NCBI GenBank assembly: GCA_003260075.1
Contig: QLIY01000418.1
Span: 68,337 to 132,336, forward strand
From: Phallusia mammillata
Taxonomy: Eukaryota; Chordata; Ascidiacea; Phlebobranchia; Ascidiidae
Reading direction: 5' to 3'
DNA: 64,000 nt
The notes beneath the pieces are model-generated. The model searched no databases and had not been told where the DNA came from. It saw only the letters and a program-made list of their open reading frames with translations. Below are positions 13,804 through 23,883 of this stretch, piece by piece. The position numbers were made by a program, and so were the translations under genes. Every line of letters starts with the position of its first letter. The first letter of the stretch is position 1.

Positions 13804-14054
13804 AAAGACTCCTGTCGTGGGTTCGAATCCCACTGCAGGCTAGATTTTTTTATCCAATGTCTTGATATCTGCAAAATCTTAGCGACCGGCTTATTTGGTA
13901 TGACGACTTAAATAGGCCTGGCTTACTATGATTATGACAATGACATAATTATTAGCAAACAATTAATCTTGTTTATTTGTACTTTCAGGAGAAATTGCTT
14001 TTCCGAAATGCGCTCAATTTTTTGGGATTAACACAAAATCATTTCAACAATTGA
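6360..14054 (+). CDS. ACMSD: 2-amino-3-carboxymuconate-6-semialdehyde decarboxylase (ACMSD), ten exons
   Basis: Exons: 6360-6416, 6512-6556, 7271-7367, 7735-7852, 8329-8497, 9164-9257 (repeated at 9591-9684), 11225-11301, 12522-12713, 13143-13241, 13989-14054. Using each exon once gives 337 residues, essentially the human length. ACMSD is a cytosolic zinc amidohydrolase that decarboxylates ACMS and diverts tryptophan breakdown from NAD synthesis. Metal ligands are visible: DIHNH at the N-terminus, FVHPWDM, FAHGGG, and the Asp of LGSDYPFPLGE. TLPMQAPDLAV, GVQIGSHINDW and KYWLPWLVGMP are also family motifs. The intron after exon 9 begins with GCAAGT, so it looks like a GC-AG intron. The exon 4 donor GTTGGT is weak but frame-forced. 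A truncated second exon 5 lies at 8877-9028 and a second exon 9 at 13276-13350; these are treated as duplicated haplotype sequence. Confidence 0.93.
6767..7083. repeat. Tandem near-identical segments around a G tract, ACMSD intron 2
   Basis: About 150 bases starting ACACAAATGCTTTTAGATTA occur twice with a few differences, joined by a short G run at about 6918-6928. The open frame across them is just the duplication read through and is not a gene. Confidence 0.8.
8877..9684 (+). pseudogene. Duplicated ACMSD exons 5 and 6 separated by G tracts
   Basis: A second copy of exon 5 starts at 8877 and breaks at a G run near 9028; intron sequence and exon 6 follow (9164-9257); after a G run at about 9322-9334 intron and exon 6 recur (9591-9684, same length and protein). 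Copies differ by a few bases. A gene with two exons 6 would break the enzyme, so this is read as allelic sequence joined in the assembly rather than a real exon array. Confidence 0.7.
9745..9945 (+). repeat. Dispersed repeat, AAATAGCTGCGCAAC family
   Basis: Motifs run in order: TTTCGCTTGGTGAAAGAACA, ACACAATTGCACTGAACAATC, GGAAATAGCTGTGCAAC, GGGCACAATTGGTGGACAG, and a terminal block with GCGTTATGTGTCGGG. Relatives occur at 2121-2160, 28930-29100, 42350-42665, 51830-51880, 56757-57290 and, inverted, near 63880-63965. Transposon type is not clear; no coding part is visible. Confidence 0.65.
11800..11995. repeat. Duplicated 72-bp unit around a C tract
   Basis: The unit beginning TAAACCTCTTATTAGGCGAA occurs on both sides of a 39-base C run (11880-11918), with four or five substitutions between copies. 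It lies in ACMSD intron 7. The overlapping proline- and glycine-rich frames are artefacts of the homopolymer. Confidence 0.8.
13541..13850. repeat. tRNA-derived SINE interrupted by an 88-base C tract
   Basis: The left part (from ATTGAAGGAGTCATACCGAA) matches a tail also found at 27485, 46615 and, inverted, 56400. The right part, GTGGGTTCGAATCCCAC followed by TGCAGGC and a run of seven T, looks like a tRNA T-arm, acceptor strand and Pol III terminator. A C run at 13714-13801 replaces the middle. It matches the tRNA-like head at 56330-56400. It lies in ACMSD intron 9. Confidence 0.6.
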
Positions 14055-14243
14055 AACACAAAAATATAATTTTCAGTTTCTTTGTGGAGAGATTTGGGTG
14101 AAGTGCATTTTGCATTTGTGGTGATTTTGTAACTCGTTGGTATTCGGCAAATTGTTTGTGACGTCATATAATGATTTGTTAACAAACAAAGCCAGGGGTG
14201 TGGTTGCTTGTTTAAACTAAATGGGTGTTTCTTAGTATGGTGC

Positions 14244-14249
14244 AATAAA
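14244..14249 (+). terminator. Possible poly(A) signal of ACMSD
   Basis: AATAAA lies 190 bases after the ACMSD stop; the surrounding segment is duplicated across a C run (second copy from 14317). Confidence 0.35.
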
Positions 14250-14562
14250 TGTAATTACTTTATGCGTGGTACAAACAGAACTTGAGTGCTCGGTACCAAC
14301 AACCCCCCCCCCCCCACTAAATGGGTGTTTCTTAGTATGGTGCAATAAATGTAATTACTTTATTCGTGGTACAAACGATACCCGAGTGCTCGGTACCAAC
14401 AACCTTTTTTTAATGCTCGGTACCCTACCAATCCCAACAAGAGTTTAAATAGTTATTCAGGACTTTGAAAAACACTTGTTTAAAGTCTGGAACAATTTGT
14501 TTTAAAAAGTCGACTAACTTATTGTTACGTCATATAAGAGTACAACAATTACATGTAAGTTA

Positions 14563-15172
14563 GCAATTAGTACATGTATTTTATCTTCAAATGATTTATC
14601 ATTTACTTTGTATTGTTTTAGTATTTTATCTATGCACAATTAGGCTAACTAATTTTAATCATTATCCATTGTATTTTTTTCACTAAATTTAAGTTGTTTT
14701 ATGCAAAACTGCCGCAAATAATAAACAGACTGTACAGTATTGTTTTGTTGTGTTTCATTTTGTATAAAAAGTTAGTGATAGTCTTGGGTGATTATCACAG
14801 CGGTAAGAGGAAAACCTACTAACACTATATCTTACGGCAGACGCATATTTAGAGCGTTTGGGAATATTTCCCCCCCCCCCACATGTATTTTATCTTCAAA
14901 TGATTTATCATTTACTTTGTATTGTTTTGGTATTTTACCTATGCACAATTAACTAATTTTAATCATTATCCATTGTATTTTTTTCACTAAAATTAAGTTG
15001 TTTTATGCAAAACTGCCGCAAATAATAAACATAATGTACAGTATTGTTTTGTTGTGTTTTATTTTGTACAAAAGGTTAGTGATAGTCTTAACTGATTATC
15101 ACAGAGTCAAGAGGAAAACCTACTAACACTATATCTTACGGCAGACGCATATTCAGAGCGTTTGGGAATATT
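14563..15172. repeat. Two near-identical 300-bp segments around a C tract
   Basis: The block starting ACATGTATTTTATCTTCAAA and ending near GCGTTTGGGAATATTT appears at about 14572-14870 and 14881-15172 with scattered substitutions and small indels. The join is ten C residues. No gene is visible. Confidence 0.85.
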
Positions 15173-15368
15173 TAAAATGCAAATTGTGTGAAAATGTTGA
15201 CGGTTAGAGCTATTAAGGTCGGGTTTCATATCAATAAATTGTACCTAAAACTTAGTCCCTAACGCTATTCCAGTCTCACTGTTAATTTAATTAACTGCGC
15301 TTTTGCGCCATCTATCGGTATTTAGCAAACTTTGTCTGTTGTCAGTTCTTATGTTAGTAGCTCTAGGG

Positions 15369-15570
15369 CAGGGATTCGCAAACCGTGAGTCGCGAAATGT
15401 AATTTTGGTGTCGCCAAACATATTGCGTTATTATGTCACTGTCACAAGTATGTGTGCGTAAATTTATTGTTTAAACATCATTCACGTGTATAGGCTATAC
15501 ACCCAACAAGGTGTCAAATAGAAATTTCTTTTCTATGGGGTCGCAGAGCAATAAAGTTTGAGAAGCTTTG
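15369..15570. mobile_element. hAT-type MITE A in target CTCTAGGG
   Basis: Ends CAGGGATTCGCAAAC and GTTTGAGAAGCTTTG are imperfect inverted repeats. CTCTAGGG lies immediately on each side (15361-15368 and 15571-15578), giving an exact 8-bp target duplication. Confidence 0.8.
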
Positions 15571-15578
15571 CTCTAGGG

Positions 15579-16248
15579 CAGGGTGGGCAACCTTTGTTAC
15601 TGTGGGACCAAATACAATGGCCAATATTACATCGCGGGCCGCACCTTTGTATAACACAAGGTGATTTCACTTCGTTGCATACCAAATACCCCCCCCCCCA
15701 AACTACTTAGCGGTCACCCAAACCAAACCTTAAAAAAAAACCTGGTCGCAAGTATGCGCGCGTAAATTTATTGTTTAAACATCATTCACGTGTATAGGCT
15801 ATACCAGTGGTTCTCAAACTTTTTTATTGTCGGGGCCAAATGGTACTTTTTAAGTGTGTAAGGAGCCACAAAAAAAGAGACCTTGAGAAAATCACTAAAG
15901 ATTATTACTTTGAAAGCTAAACTAGCCATTTTTGAAAGTTTTCTGAGGTCTGGTGTGAGCCGCAAAATAAGTGGTTGGGAGCCGCATGCGGACCTGAAAG
16001 CCGGGTTTGAGAATCACTGGGCTATACCCAACAAGGGGTCACATATAAATTTCTTTTCTATGGGGTCACAGAGCAAGAAAGTTTGAGAAGCTTTGTTCTA
16101 GGGCACCCTTGTTTGAAGCGTCCTCGTAACTCAGTTTTGTAATCGCAAGTTTGAACAGGTTGCAGCCCAGAATCAGATGTTTGTTTGCGATGTAAACACG
16201 ATCGGCCTCGGTGAACTGGTCCCCCCCCCCGCAGGTTGCCCACCCCTG
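15579..16248. mobile_element. hAT-type MITE B (CAGGGGTGGGCAACC family) in the same target
   Basis: Starts CAGGGTGGGCAACC directly after the second CTCTAGGG and ends GGTTGCCCACCCCTG before a third CTCTAGGG (16249-16256). The interior is disturbed by C runs (15690 and 16221-16230) and by a repeat of the DNA flanking MITE A, so the span mixes element and duplicated flank. Confidence 0.65.
15805..16019. mobile_element. hAT-type MITE present in one of two duplicated segments
   Basis: Ends CAGTGGTTCTCAAAC and GTTTGAGAATCACTG are inverted repeats, and both flanks are GGCTATAC (15797-15804 and 16020-16027). The sister segment at about 15446-15582 reads straight through the target without the element. 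Confidence 0.85.
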
Positions 16249-16566
16249 CTCTAGGGTACCCTTGTTTGAAGCGTCCTCGTAATTCAATTTTGTAATCGCA
16301 AGTTTGAACAGGTTGCAGCCCAGAATCGGATGTTTGTTTGCGATGTAAACACGATCGACCTCGGTGAATTGGCAACCTTGCGAAGCGGGGTCATAGGGCA
16401 GAAAGTTACAATTTACATTTCCCTCGCGATTCCAGCAAACACGACACGGCACACGCGTTGAACACGAGGTCGACTTTAAACTAGGTTTGGATGAAGAACA
16501 GCGTATACTTTGGTATCCAAGAAAACCGGTTAATGGAAATGTAATTAACTTTATAGAGGTCTTCTG

Positions 16567-17180
16567 CATGGCAATTACATATTCTCTATGCCAGCTGTTG
16601 CTGCCAGACATAATATCCACTTTATAAAGCTTCTTCTGGCAAATGTAATTTTATTCCCACGTTTCGACGTCTTATACAGGTCGCCTTCATCAGGGTAAAC
16701 AACACTGAAGGCGCGTAGTACAGTGACAAATTGTATGACAAAAAACCATTAACAATTTGTAACAATCTAGGACAAGGGTGGGCAACCTTTGTCACTGTGG
16801 GGCCAAATACAATCGTGATGATTAAATCGCGGGCCTCACCTTTGTATAACACAAGGTGATTTTACTTTGTTGCATACCAAAAGTGACTTACTACAAGTAA
16901 AATTCGCATTTAATTCTAGAAACATGATGTCAAATCGCAGAAAAATAGCACAGGGCGCATTAATCTGCTCAAAAAATATAAAAATTGAACTCGTTTGCCA
17001 GTACATTTGAAATCCAATTGTCTCTGCGGGCTGCACAACTTTGATCAATGGGCCGCATGTGGCCCGAGGGCCGCAGGTTGCCCACCCCTGATCTAGGACG
17101 TCGAAACGTCGATGCAAAAATACAATTTCCAGAAGAGCTCTGTAAAGTTGATATTGTGCTTGTTGTTTATGGAAAATATA
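16567..17180. mobile_element. Inverted-repeat element with hammerhead-like core, split by a MITE
   Basis: The left arm (about 16567-16700) reads on the minus strand CCCTGATGAAGGCGACC, GACGTCGAAACGT and then TTTGCCAGAAG; the right arm (17099-17165) repeats GACGTCGAAACGTC and TTTCCAGAAGAGCTC on the plus strand. Related fragments occur at 2245-2370, 4033-4080, 40800-40960, 41585-41640 and 50660-50770. The element type is not identified; resemblance of its end to Penelope-like terminal repeats is only suggestive. Confidence 0.5.
16773..17090. mobile_element. hAT-type MITE, CAGGGGTGGGCAACC family
   Basis: A 318-bp element with ends CAAGGGTGGGCAACC and GGTTGCCCACCCCTG and an exact 8-bp target duplication ATCTAGGA on both sides. 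It splits the inverted-repeat element at 16567-17180. The family also appears at about 40108-40410 and as a right end at 21488-21515. Confidence 0.9.
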
Positions 17181-17462
17181 ATTGGTTGATTAAGTTCGCA
17201 AATAGTAGGTCCAAACAATCAAGAATTTTTCTTGGCTTTTTTTGCTTAAGTCAGTAGGGCACCTTTCAGAGCAAATCTTTCACCAATCAGTTTTTAATGT
17301 GGTTTATTTTTGGTTTACATAATAAACGTAGAAATAGGCACAATCACAATTTTTAACACGTTTTATGTCAAACAAGAATAGGCTTTTTAGCCTGTTACTC
17401 CCAACAAACTGGAGTGCCGTTGGATGGCTACACTAGCCAGTGTGGGCCTATGTCTCACCACC

Positions 17463-17514
17463 AGCTGCACTGATGTGACCTTATAGGTCGAAACAGTGCA
17501 CACTGTCTGCAGCT
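17463..17514 (+). ncRNA. Type I hammerhead ribozyme, copy 1
   Basis: All parts can be placed: stem I AGCTGCA (17463-17469) pairs perfectly with TGCAGCT (17508-17514); core CTGATGT (17470-17476); stem II GACC/GGTC with loop TTATA (17477-17489); core GAA (17490-17492); stem III ACAGT/ACTGT with loop GCAC (17493-17506); C at 17507 as the cleavage-site nucleotide (GUC triplet). The single departure from the universal core is T where A9 is expected, which probably weakens or abolishes cleavage. Upstream sequence (17395-17440, TGGAGTGCCGTTGGATGGC) is shared with copy 2, so both belong to a dispersed element such as a retrozyme or Penelope-like terminal repeat (inference). Confidence 0.8.
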
Positions 17515-17908
17515 TATCATTTATTGGCTCGATGCTTTTGCAAAAACAAGACATAACCACAAAACCGTAGCCAAACCCTTGGATACAAAGTTAACCGCCC
17601 TACAATACTATCTCCCTGCGCTTTTGTTTTAATTCTATGTTTTTGGTTGACTATAGAAAATCTTAACTGTGTACAAAAACGATAACTTTTTTGCATTTTC
17701 TCTTCATGTTTTTTTTTCACACAATATATATCTGTCAAATCTTACAAGAGTTTAAATGTATAGGTTCTACGTTAATAGGGTTATAGCAACGCAAATCCAC
17801 AATAATGACATCTAAGAAATAGAGTTGTGAATATGGTTTAATGTCCGCTAGGTGGCACTCTTTGCGCTTGTGTTTTAATTCAACCAGTCACCAAAAATAT
17901 GATTTTAG

Positions 17909-17914
17909 TTTATT
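17909..17914 (-). terminator. Poly(A) signal of desaturase gene A
   Basis: AATAAA on the minus strand, about 96 bases after the stop codon at 18010. Confidence 0.5.
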
Positions 17915-18009
17915 CACTCATTTACAACGCGCGAGAACGAAAAATAAAATCGAAAAACAAATAAAAAAATGAACGCAGATGGCAGATCACGTGACGGTTT
18001 CGGCGTCTC

Positions 18010-21000
18010 CTATTGGCCGGTCCGTTTTATGCGCGCAGCCAGCACCTCGGGCGACACCTTGCGGCGGTGTGTGGCGAGTCCGATTAGAGCCATGGTGTCG
18101 ATGAAAGTCGTGGTGAGGTTGAGTTTGACTCCGTACTCGCTTGTCGAGTAGTCGTACGGGAACACGTGATGGTAGTTATGGTAACCCTCGCCTGGTGATA
18201 CGAAAATCCGGTTAGTTTTTACTTTCATGGTTATAAAGAAAAAACGTTTTTTAAACAATTTGTTAAATTGTTGGAATAATTGTTAGCAGTCAACTACANA
18301 AATCAGCTTAACAAAATGACACAATTTAAGAACACAATTAACGTAGTCAGTGGTTTTAATCTAAAAATTGTTTATGAGCGCACAGTAATATTTTAAGGCG
18401 ATACATGCGTTGAATACAATAATCAAACAAAAAATTGGCACGCTTAACGGTTCGCGTGTTTATGTTGAAGTACTAATTTAGATGTTATATTGCTTGTTTT
18501 TAGTTGTTTATCATTTAATAGTCTTAAAATCCAGCTCACACGCACAAAACTGACTGCTTTCTTTTACTTTTAAGATGGCATTTACCACTATTACTCAGAA
18601 AAATGTTGGCACGCGAAGTCATTACTACATGGAAATAACAAGAAAATTGGCATGCGTCGCTTAAAAGGTTTCCGACCCCTGCCCCCCCCCCATTGCTTGT
18701 TTTTAGTTGTTTATCATTTAATAGTCTTAAAATCCAGCTTACACGCACAAAACTGACTGCTTTCTTTTATTTTTAAGATGGCATTAACCACTATTACCCA
18801 GAAAAATGTTGGCACGCGAAGTCATTACCACATGGAAATAACAAGAAAATTGGCACGCGTCGCTTAAAAGGTTTCCGACCCCTGATGTAAAAGATGATAA
18901 AACGAAACAAAAAGTAGGTTACCTGAAGCTAGTAGCGCAACAAAACTGTTTTCAGCTGGGTTGATGTTCTTGTCGTATGGTCTGTATCCCCACATATGAG
19001 CAACACTGTTCACCATCCATGTACAGTTTAACACCAGACAATATCGCAGCAAACACATCAGGTAAGACATCAGGAATGTTTCGCCCCAATACATCGGCAC
19101 AGCTGCACACAAAAATCATATTACTTCCATAGAAATCTAACAAGCTTAAAATGACAAATGGTTGAAATGACAAAAAAATGTAAACTAGTTTTAATGAAGA
19201 AATAGCTCAGCTGAAAGCGCAAAAATTTAAGAAATCAGCAAGTTAACTTTAACTAAGGTAGGCTATATTTCGAGGTTTTTTAACTGATTTAGGTCATGAT
19301 TCGTGAATATAACCATCCTCGGAAACTAATGAAACAGTGATGGAAAACTTGGGAGTAAAACAAAATTTGTATCACATGAGATGATCACAGAATCACGAAA
19401 CCTTTCCACGAACTCGTTGAGTTTGCGGACATGGGGTTAAGAAATATAGTGCTAAAAAAAAACTGATTGATGGAAACTTACCTATGGGAACGATGAAACA
19501 CATAAGTAGCACCGAGGGGAGGTAAAATCTAAAAAAGCAAGAAATAAACATATAAGATGCTGCTTAGAATTAATAAAGAGGTTTTATACATATACTGCTG
19601 CTTGCAAGAACTGGCTACGAACTTAAAATAGCTTTTCTGGAAAAAGAAAACAAATAAAAACGCAAGAAAAGTCGTTGACAAATACAGATAACCGCGCAAC
19701 ATAACACACAGTATGATAAGCAAATTGTATGTTTTTTCAGCATTTGTGTTGGCGTTATTATGATTTGCATAAATTTTAAATAACAATTGTTTAACAAATG
19801 GACCAGAATTGGCCCAATTATAAAATCGTTTTATGACGCATCGTCATGCATGATAGCTTCTTTGCCTTACCTGTTTTGAAACATAACCACGTGGTCATCG
19901 TAGAGGTCACTCAGGTCAATTCCCTTTCCTTTTTTCGCCACATCCGGGTGTTTTTTGACAAGCAACCATCCGATGTGACAAAAGAAAAATCCCCTATTTG
20001 AGTTATGAGGGTCTGCGTCAGTTTCTGAAAATTTGTGATGACTTCTGTGATCACGTGACCATTCAAGAATCGAATTCTGCGGATAGCAATCATACAAAAT
20101 GGTATTTTATTACTGTAATCAGTTATTTGTTTGTTTTCAATGTATTTTACTGTTTGTAATGTTTAACAAGAAAAAACATAACCTCGTCTTAAGATTTTTC
20201 AATATGCATTGTGACACCACAATGGTACAGTGACGTAACAAACCTGGAAAGCCATGGAGTTAAAGAAAGCCAGTAGAATCCTGAGTGGGAGTTTGGCTTT
20301 GTAGGATTTGTGAGCCCAGAGTCGATGTGCACCGGCTGTTACTCCAACTTCCGATATTATTATGCACAGGAGAGCTACAAGTAATAGTGTTTTAAATAAG
20401 TTTGTGTGGAGTAAGTTTTAATTCTAAGAACAAACTGCTATTTCTCTGAACATGTTTGGTTAAGGCGGTGGTTCTTAACCTAGGTTCGATCGAACCTCAG
20501 GGGCTCGCCAACGCCAAAACAGGGGTTCGAAGTAGGGCCTTTGAAGTACAAATGTGCAGCAAACGATTTTTTCGACACCTGACCTTTCGAAATGATGCAC
20601 TGTGGTCGAATACATGGTAATTAATTTGATTCGGTGTTAGTTTGATTTGAATGTAATGACTTTTTCTGGTTTTGCGCCCTGTAAATTCATTTTGGTGTCG
20701 CTATAGTTAACAAATGACCTGAAGCAACTGCTTTGTTTGGTTTAAAATCGTGACTCCGTTTGCAAACTATTTAAAGAACGCTGGTTTTGCATTAGTAAAT
20801 GAAATATCAAACTATTCATTGGGGTTCGACGAAAGCGTGAAAAATATCGTGGAGGTTTGGCGCGATAAAAAGATTAAGAAACACTGGGTTATATAATGCG
20901 TTTTCCTTTTTTACAATGTCTTAAACTTTTAATTATTGTTTTACTTTAAATTGTGCTGGTTGAAGCGCATTGTTTGCTCACTAATGTGTAATTGTAACGT

Positions 21001-21299
21001 CACAATACTTACTCCATGCTAATGTGAGTGGCCCCCCCCCCCCGTTTTCCTTTTTTACAATGTCTTAAACTTTTAATTATTGTTTTACTTCAAATTGTGC
21101 TGGTTGAAGCGCATTGTTTGCTCACTAATGTGTAATTGCAACGTCACAATACTTACTCCATGCTAATGTGAGTGGTGCTGCAGTGTGAAGGATTGTAATA
21201 GTGTACAGACTTGCTAGATGAAGTGCAATCATCAAAAGAACGTTTCTCCAGACAATTTGCATCCGGTATTTTTTCTCTGGTGCCATAGCGAGAATCTCA
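18010..21299 (-). CDS. SCD: Stearoyl-CoA (delta-9) desaturase, tandem copy A, first exon not found
   Basis: Minus-strand exons: 21157-21299, 20244-20374, 19871-20076, 19482-19528, 18923-19102, 18010-18191; phases agree and give 296 residues after an undetected 5' exon. The enzyme puts a cis-delta-9 double bond into acyl-CoA in the ER membrane using cytochrome b5. The three di-iron histidine boxes are present: HRLWAH, HRSHH and HNYHH, with the typical YRPYDKNI between boxes two and three and the C-terminal RIKRTG. Hydrophobic segments flank box one. The exon at 21157 begins in phase 2, which requires an upstream exon; an ATG inside it (ATGGCACCAGAG) could also serve as a start. A partial second copy of the first exon's end lies before the C run at 21031. 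Its last exon is almost identical to that of copy B. Confidence 0.92.
18489..18885. repeat. Duplicated 190-bp segment around a C tract, desaturase A intron
   Basis: The block starting ATTGCTTGTTTTTAGTTGTT appears at 18489-18679 and 18690-18885 with a few substitutions, joined by a short C run. Confidence 0.85.
20471..20887. mobile_element. Degenerate hAT-type MITE in desaturase A intron
   Basis: Left end GGTGGTTCTTAACC and right end GATTAAGAAACACTGG form an imperfect inverted repeat of the CAGTGGTTCT type. The flanks do not give a clear 8-bp duplication. No coding frame. Confidence 0.5.
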
Positions 21300-21397
21300 C
21301 TACAAAATAACATCAATTTTGTCAGCTTTTTTTGAAAAATAACTGAATTGTATTGTAAAATTTTATTTTGTTAGACTATTTTGGTGAAATCCAAGCG

Positions 21398-21488
<91 letters not shown>

Positions 21489-22813
21489 CCCGCGGGCCGC
21501 AGGTTGCCCACCCCTGGTTTACATGCTCTCGTAACACAAGGTCATTGTTGAGTGTCAATTCTATCTCGTACAGTCAACGCATTCAAACGACACAATTTCC
21601 TTTTGTGACGCAAAAAAAGAAAGTAATAGATGCTTTTGATAGTAATAGATACACTGTATTTAATCCCGACATTGTAAGCATATGGATTATTATCAAACGT
21701 ATTTGAAGTCGCGTTCACTACTTTGTAAGACAAAAATAAAGGAATGGGAACCAATAGGTAAATTATTGTTCAGCCATCAAGTCTTGGTAAATCTTATACG
21801 TTCGTATATTTATTTTATGGCATGTTATGTGTTTATACTTAAGTGCCCATTATATATTCAATAACTGATTTAACCTTTTAAATTTGCATAAATACCTCGT
21901 TTGTGTTTCAGTTATCGTTTGCATGTTGGTGAAATAAAAAATCCCTTTTTTGTAAATTCTAAAAAATATACCTATAGATACCTAGAAAAAGTTTATCAAG
22001 TAAAAAAAATATGTAAGAATTAGGTGTTTAAAAGTATTTTGGTTGCAGCTTATGCCTTATATCAGGGGTCACCAAACTTTTTTTACAGCGGGCCGGATAG
22101 GTTTAATAATGATTTGCGAATGCCGCATAGTTTACATGCCTTAAAGTAGTCTTTCCAAACTTCCAAACAAAGTCTTGCCCCTGATTTATACCAAGAATTC
22201 AGGAATCGGAATAACAAAAAAGTAACAGAAGGACCTTGATACGAAATAATGCACTTTCAAAAAAATCCCAACATTTTGCGTAGTTGATTTGCCATTATCT
22301 TTGAGTTCCTCGTCATTTTATTGTTTTTCACTCTTTTTCGTCCTTTACCAGAGGAAAAACAAACTATTTTGAAGATTAATTTACAAAAATTGCTTTCGTT
22401 TAACGCCATGTCCACGAATTAAGTTACACCAATCGAATAAAACGACAATTCAAAATCAGTTAAGCAGCTTTACTAGCATTAAAAATAAGTTTAACAGTTA
22501 CATAGAGTATCAAGCACTTTGCAAGCCTGGGTAACTGCATCTACATCAGCGCCAACTTTAACGAACTGACAAACACGGAACACCGGGACTTTGTATTTAT
22601 ACCAAACCAGCATCGATGCGAGACCGTTAGCTGCGTGACAATCACGTGTTCAGCTTTTATAACAAGGTTTCAGCAGTAAGTTGGATCTCGCGAGGTTACA
22701 TGAACATTTGTGTTGCGGATTTCCCATAAAGCCTGTCACTCGCCGAAGGTCGCCAGTTTTTGCTGGTGTGATTGACAACTTAGGTTCTTCGGCACACTGG
22801 CCAGGCGATCGAC

Positions 22814-22911
<98 letters not shown>

Positions 22912-23883
22912 ATTTGCACGAAGCTGTCCTCAATTCTGAAGCGAATTATTTGAACTTTCTTTGATAAGTTTTGCAAGTTTGGGAAATCAACTTATTGCAT
23001 TGCGTAATTGATTCTCATCATTATTGTTTTTTCATGTGGTTTTGATCATTTTTTTCCGAGGTAACCTTGTCTTTCGGTTTAATCAACCTTGAACGCTTGG
23101 AAAGAAAGTTTCTGAACCAGTGTCACGCATTAAACCCTGACGCCGATCAGAAACACAAATTTACACACCTGGTAAAGCAGGTTCCCGAACCATGTTCGTT
23201 TAATCAACCAATGCGGATATTTTAGAAACACCCGGACACAGGCCGATGCTTTGAATGTTTCTGATCACTATTTCAATATGTTTCAGTCTTTTGTAGCTAG
23301 TTTTCTAAACGTTAAAGTCGACTCGATGTCGTTTAGTGTGAAACCGTTTTTACTCTGAAACCAGTGGGTGCAGAAACATAGTGGTAAGTCGGGACGGGTT
23401 CGGGCTTAGGTTTCTTTAAACGCCGGGCCGGGTTCGGGTTGAGATTTCTTAAAGAACGGACTTGATTCCGGCCTGATTTACACTCTGTGTCAATATTTTT
23501 GCAGCTAGTTGAACCTAACCCAATGTCAAACAGCTTTACAATTCCTTGTTCAACACAAATTTTCTATCTATATCTATTTTGTTGTCTTGGTCTTTCCTGG
23601 GGCTTCAATGTACATATACATTGTTAATCAAGCTTTCGGGGCCAAAGGGGTTTCTCAAAAACAATTCGGGTTCGGGCCGCGTTTACAACTCTGTGCAGAA
23701 ATAATGAAGAACTATACACGTGCTTGACAGAAAAGCCCTATCCGTTTATGTAGGTTGATAAAAATCAGGCGTAACCACGCGTAATTTACCATGTAATTTG
23801 TATTTCAGTACAATATGAGCTACACACACGAAGCAGTAAAGAAATATAGCCGGTTGAAAATCACGTGATACAAAGGAGCGCTC
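21300..23883. other. Intergenic region between the two desaturase genes
   Basis: It contains a right-hand MITE end (GCAGGTTGCCCACCCCTG, 21498-21515) after a 90-base C run (21398-21487), a MITE start CAGGGGTCACCAAAC at about 22065, a 97-base C run (22815-22911), and a CGGGTTCGGG repeat (23383-23500). The missing first exon of copy A should lie here or beyond but was not recognised. Confidence 0.6.

Noticed and set aside
13643-13843. Proline- or glycine-rich open frames across homopolymers (also at 11725, 21368, 22650, 28220, 34030, 35283, 54900)
   Set aside because: They exist only because a C or G run has no stops in any frame. Flanking residues match SINE, MITE or intron sequence, not a protein family.
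13802-13845. tRNA gene 3' half with T-run terminator
   Set aside because: The 5' half is absent and the same head occurs in a dispersed SINE at 56330, so it is scored as a SINE.
18882-18918. Another hammerhead candidate (CTGATGT with later GAAA)
   Set aside because: Bases between the core blocks do not pair and no stem I or III can be formed.
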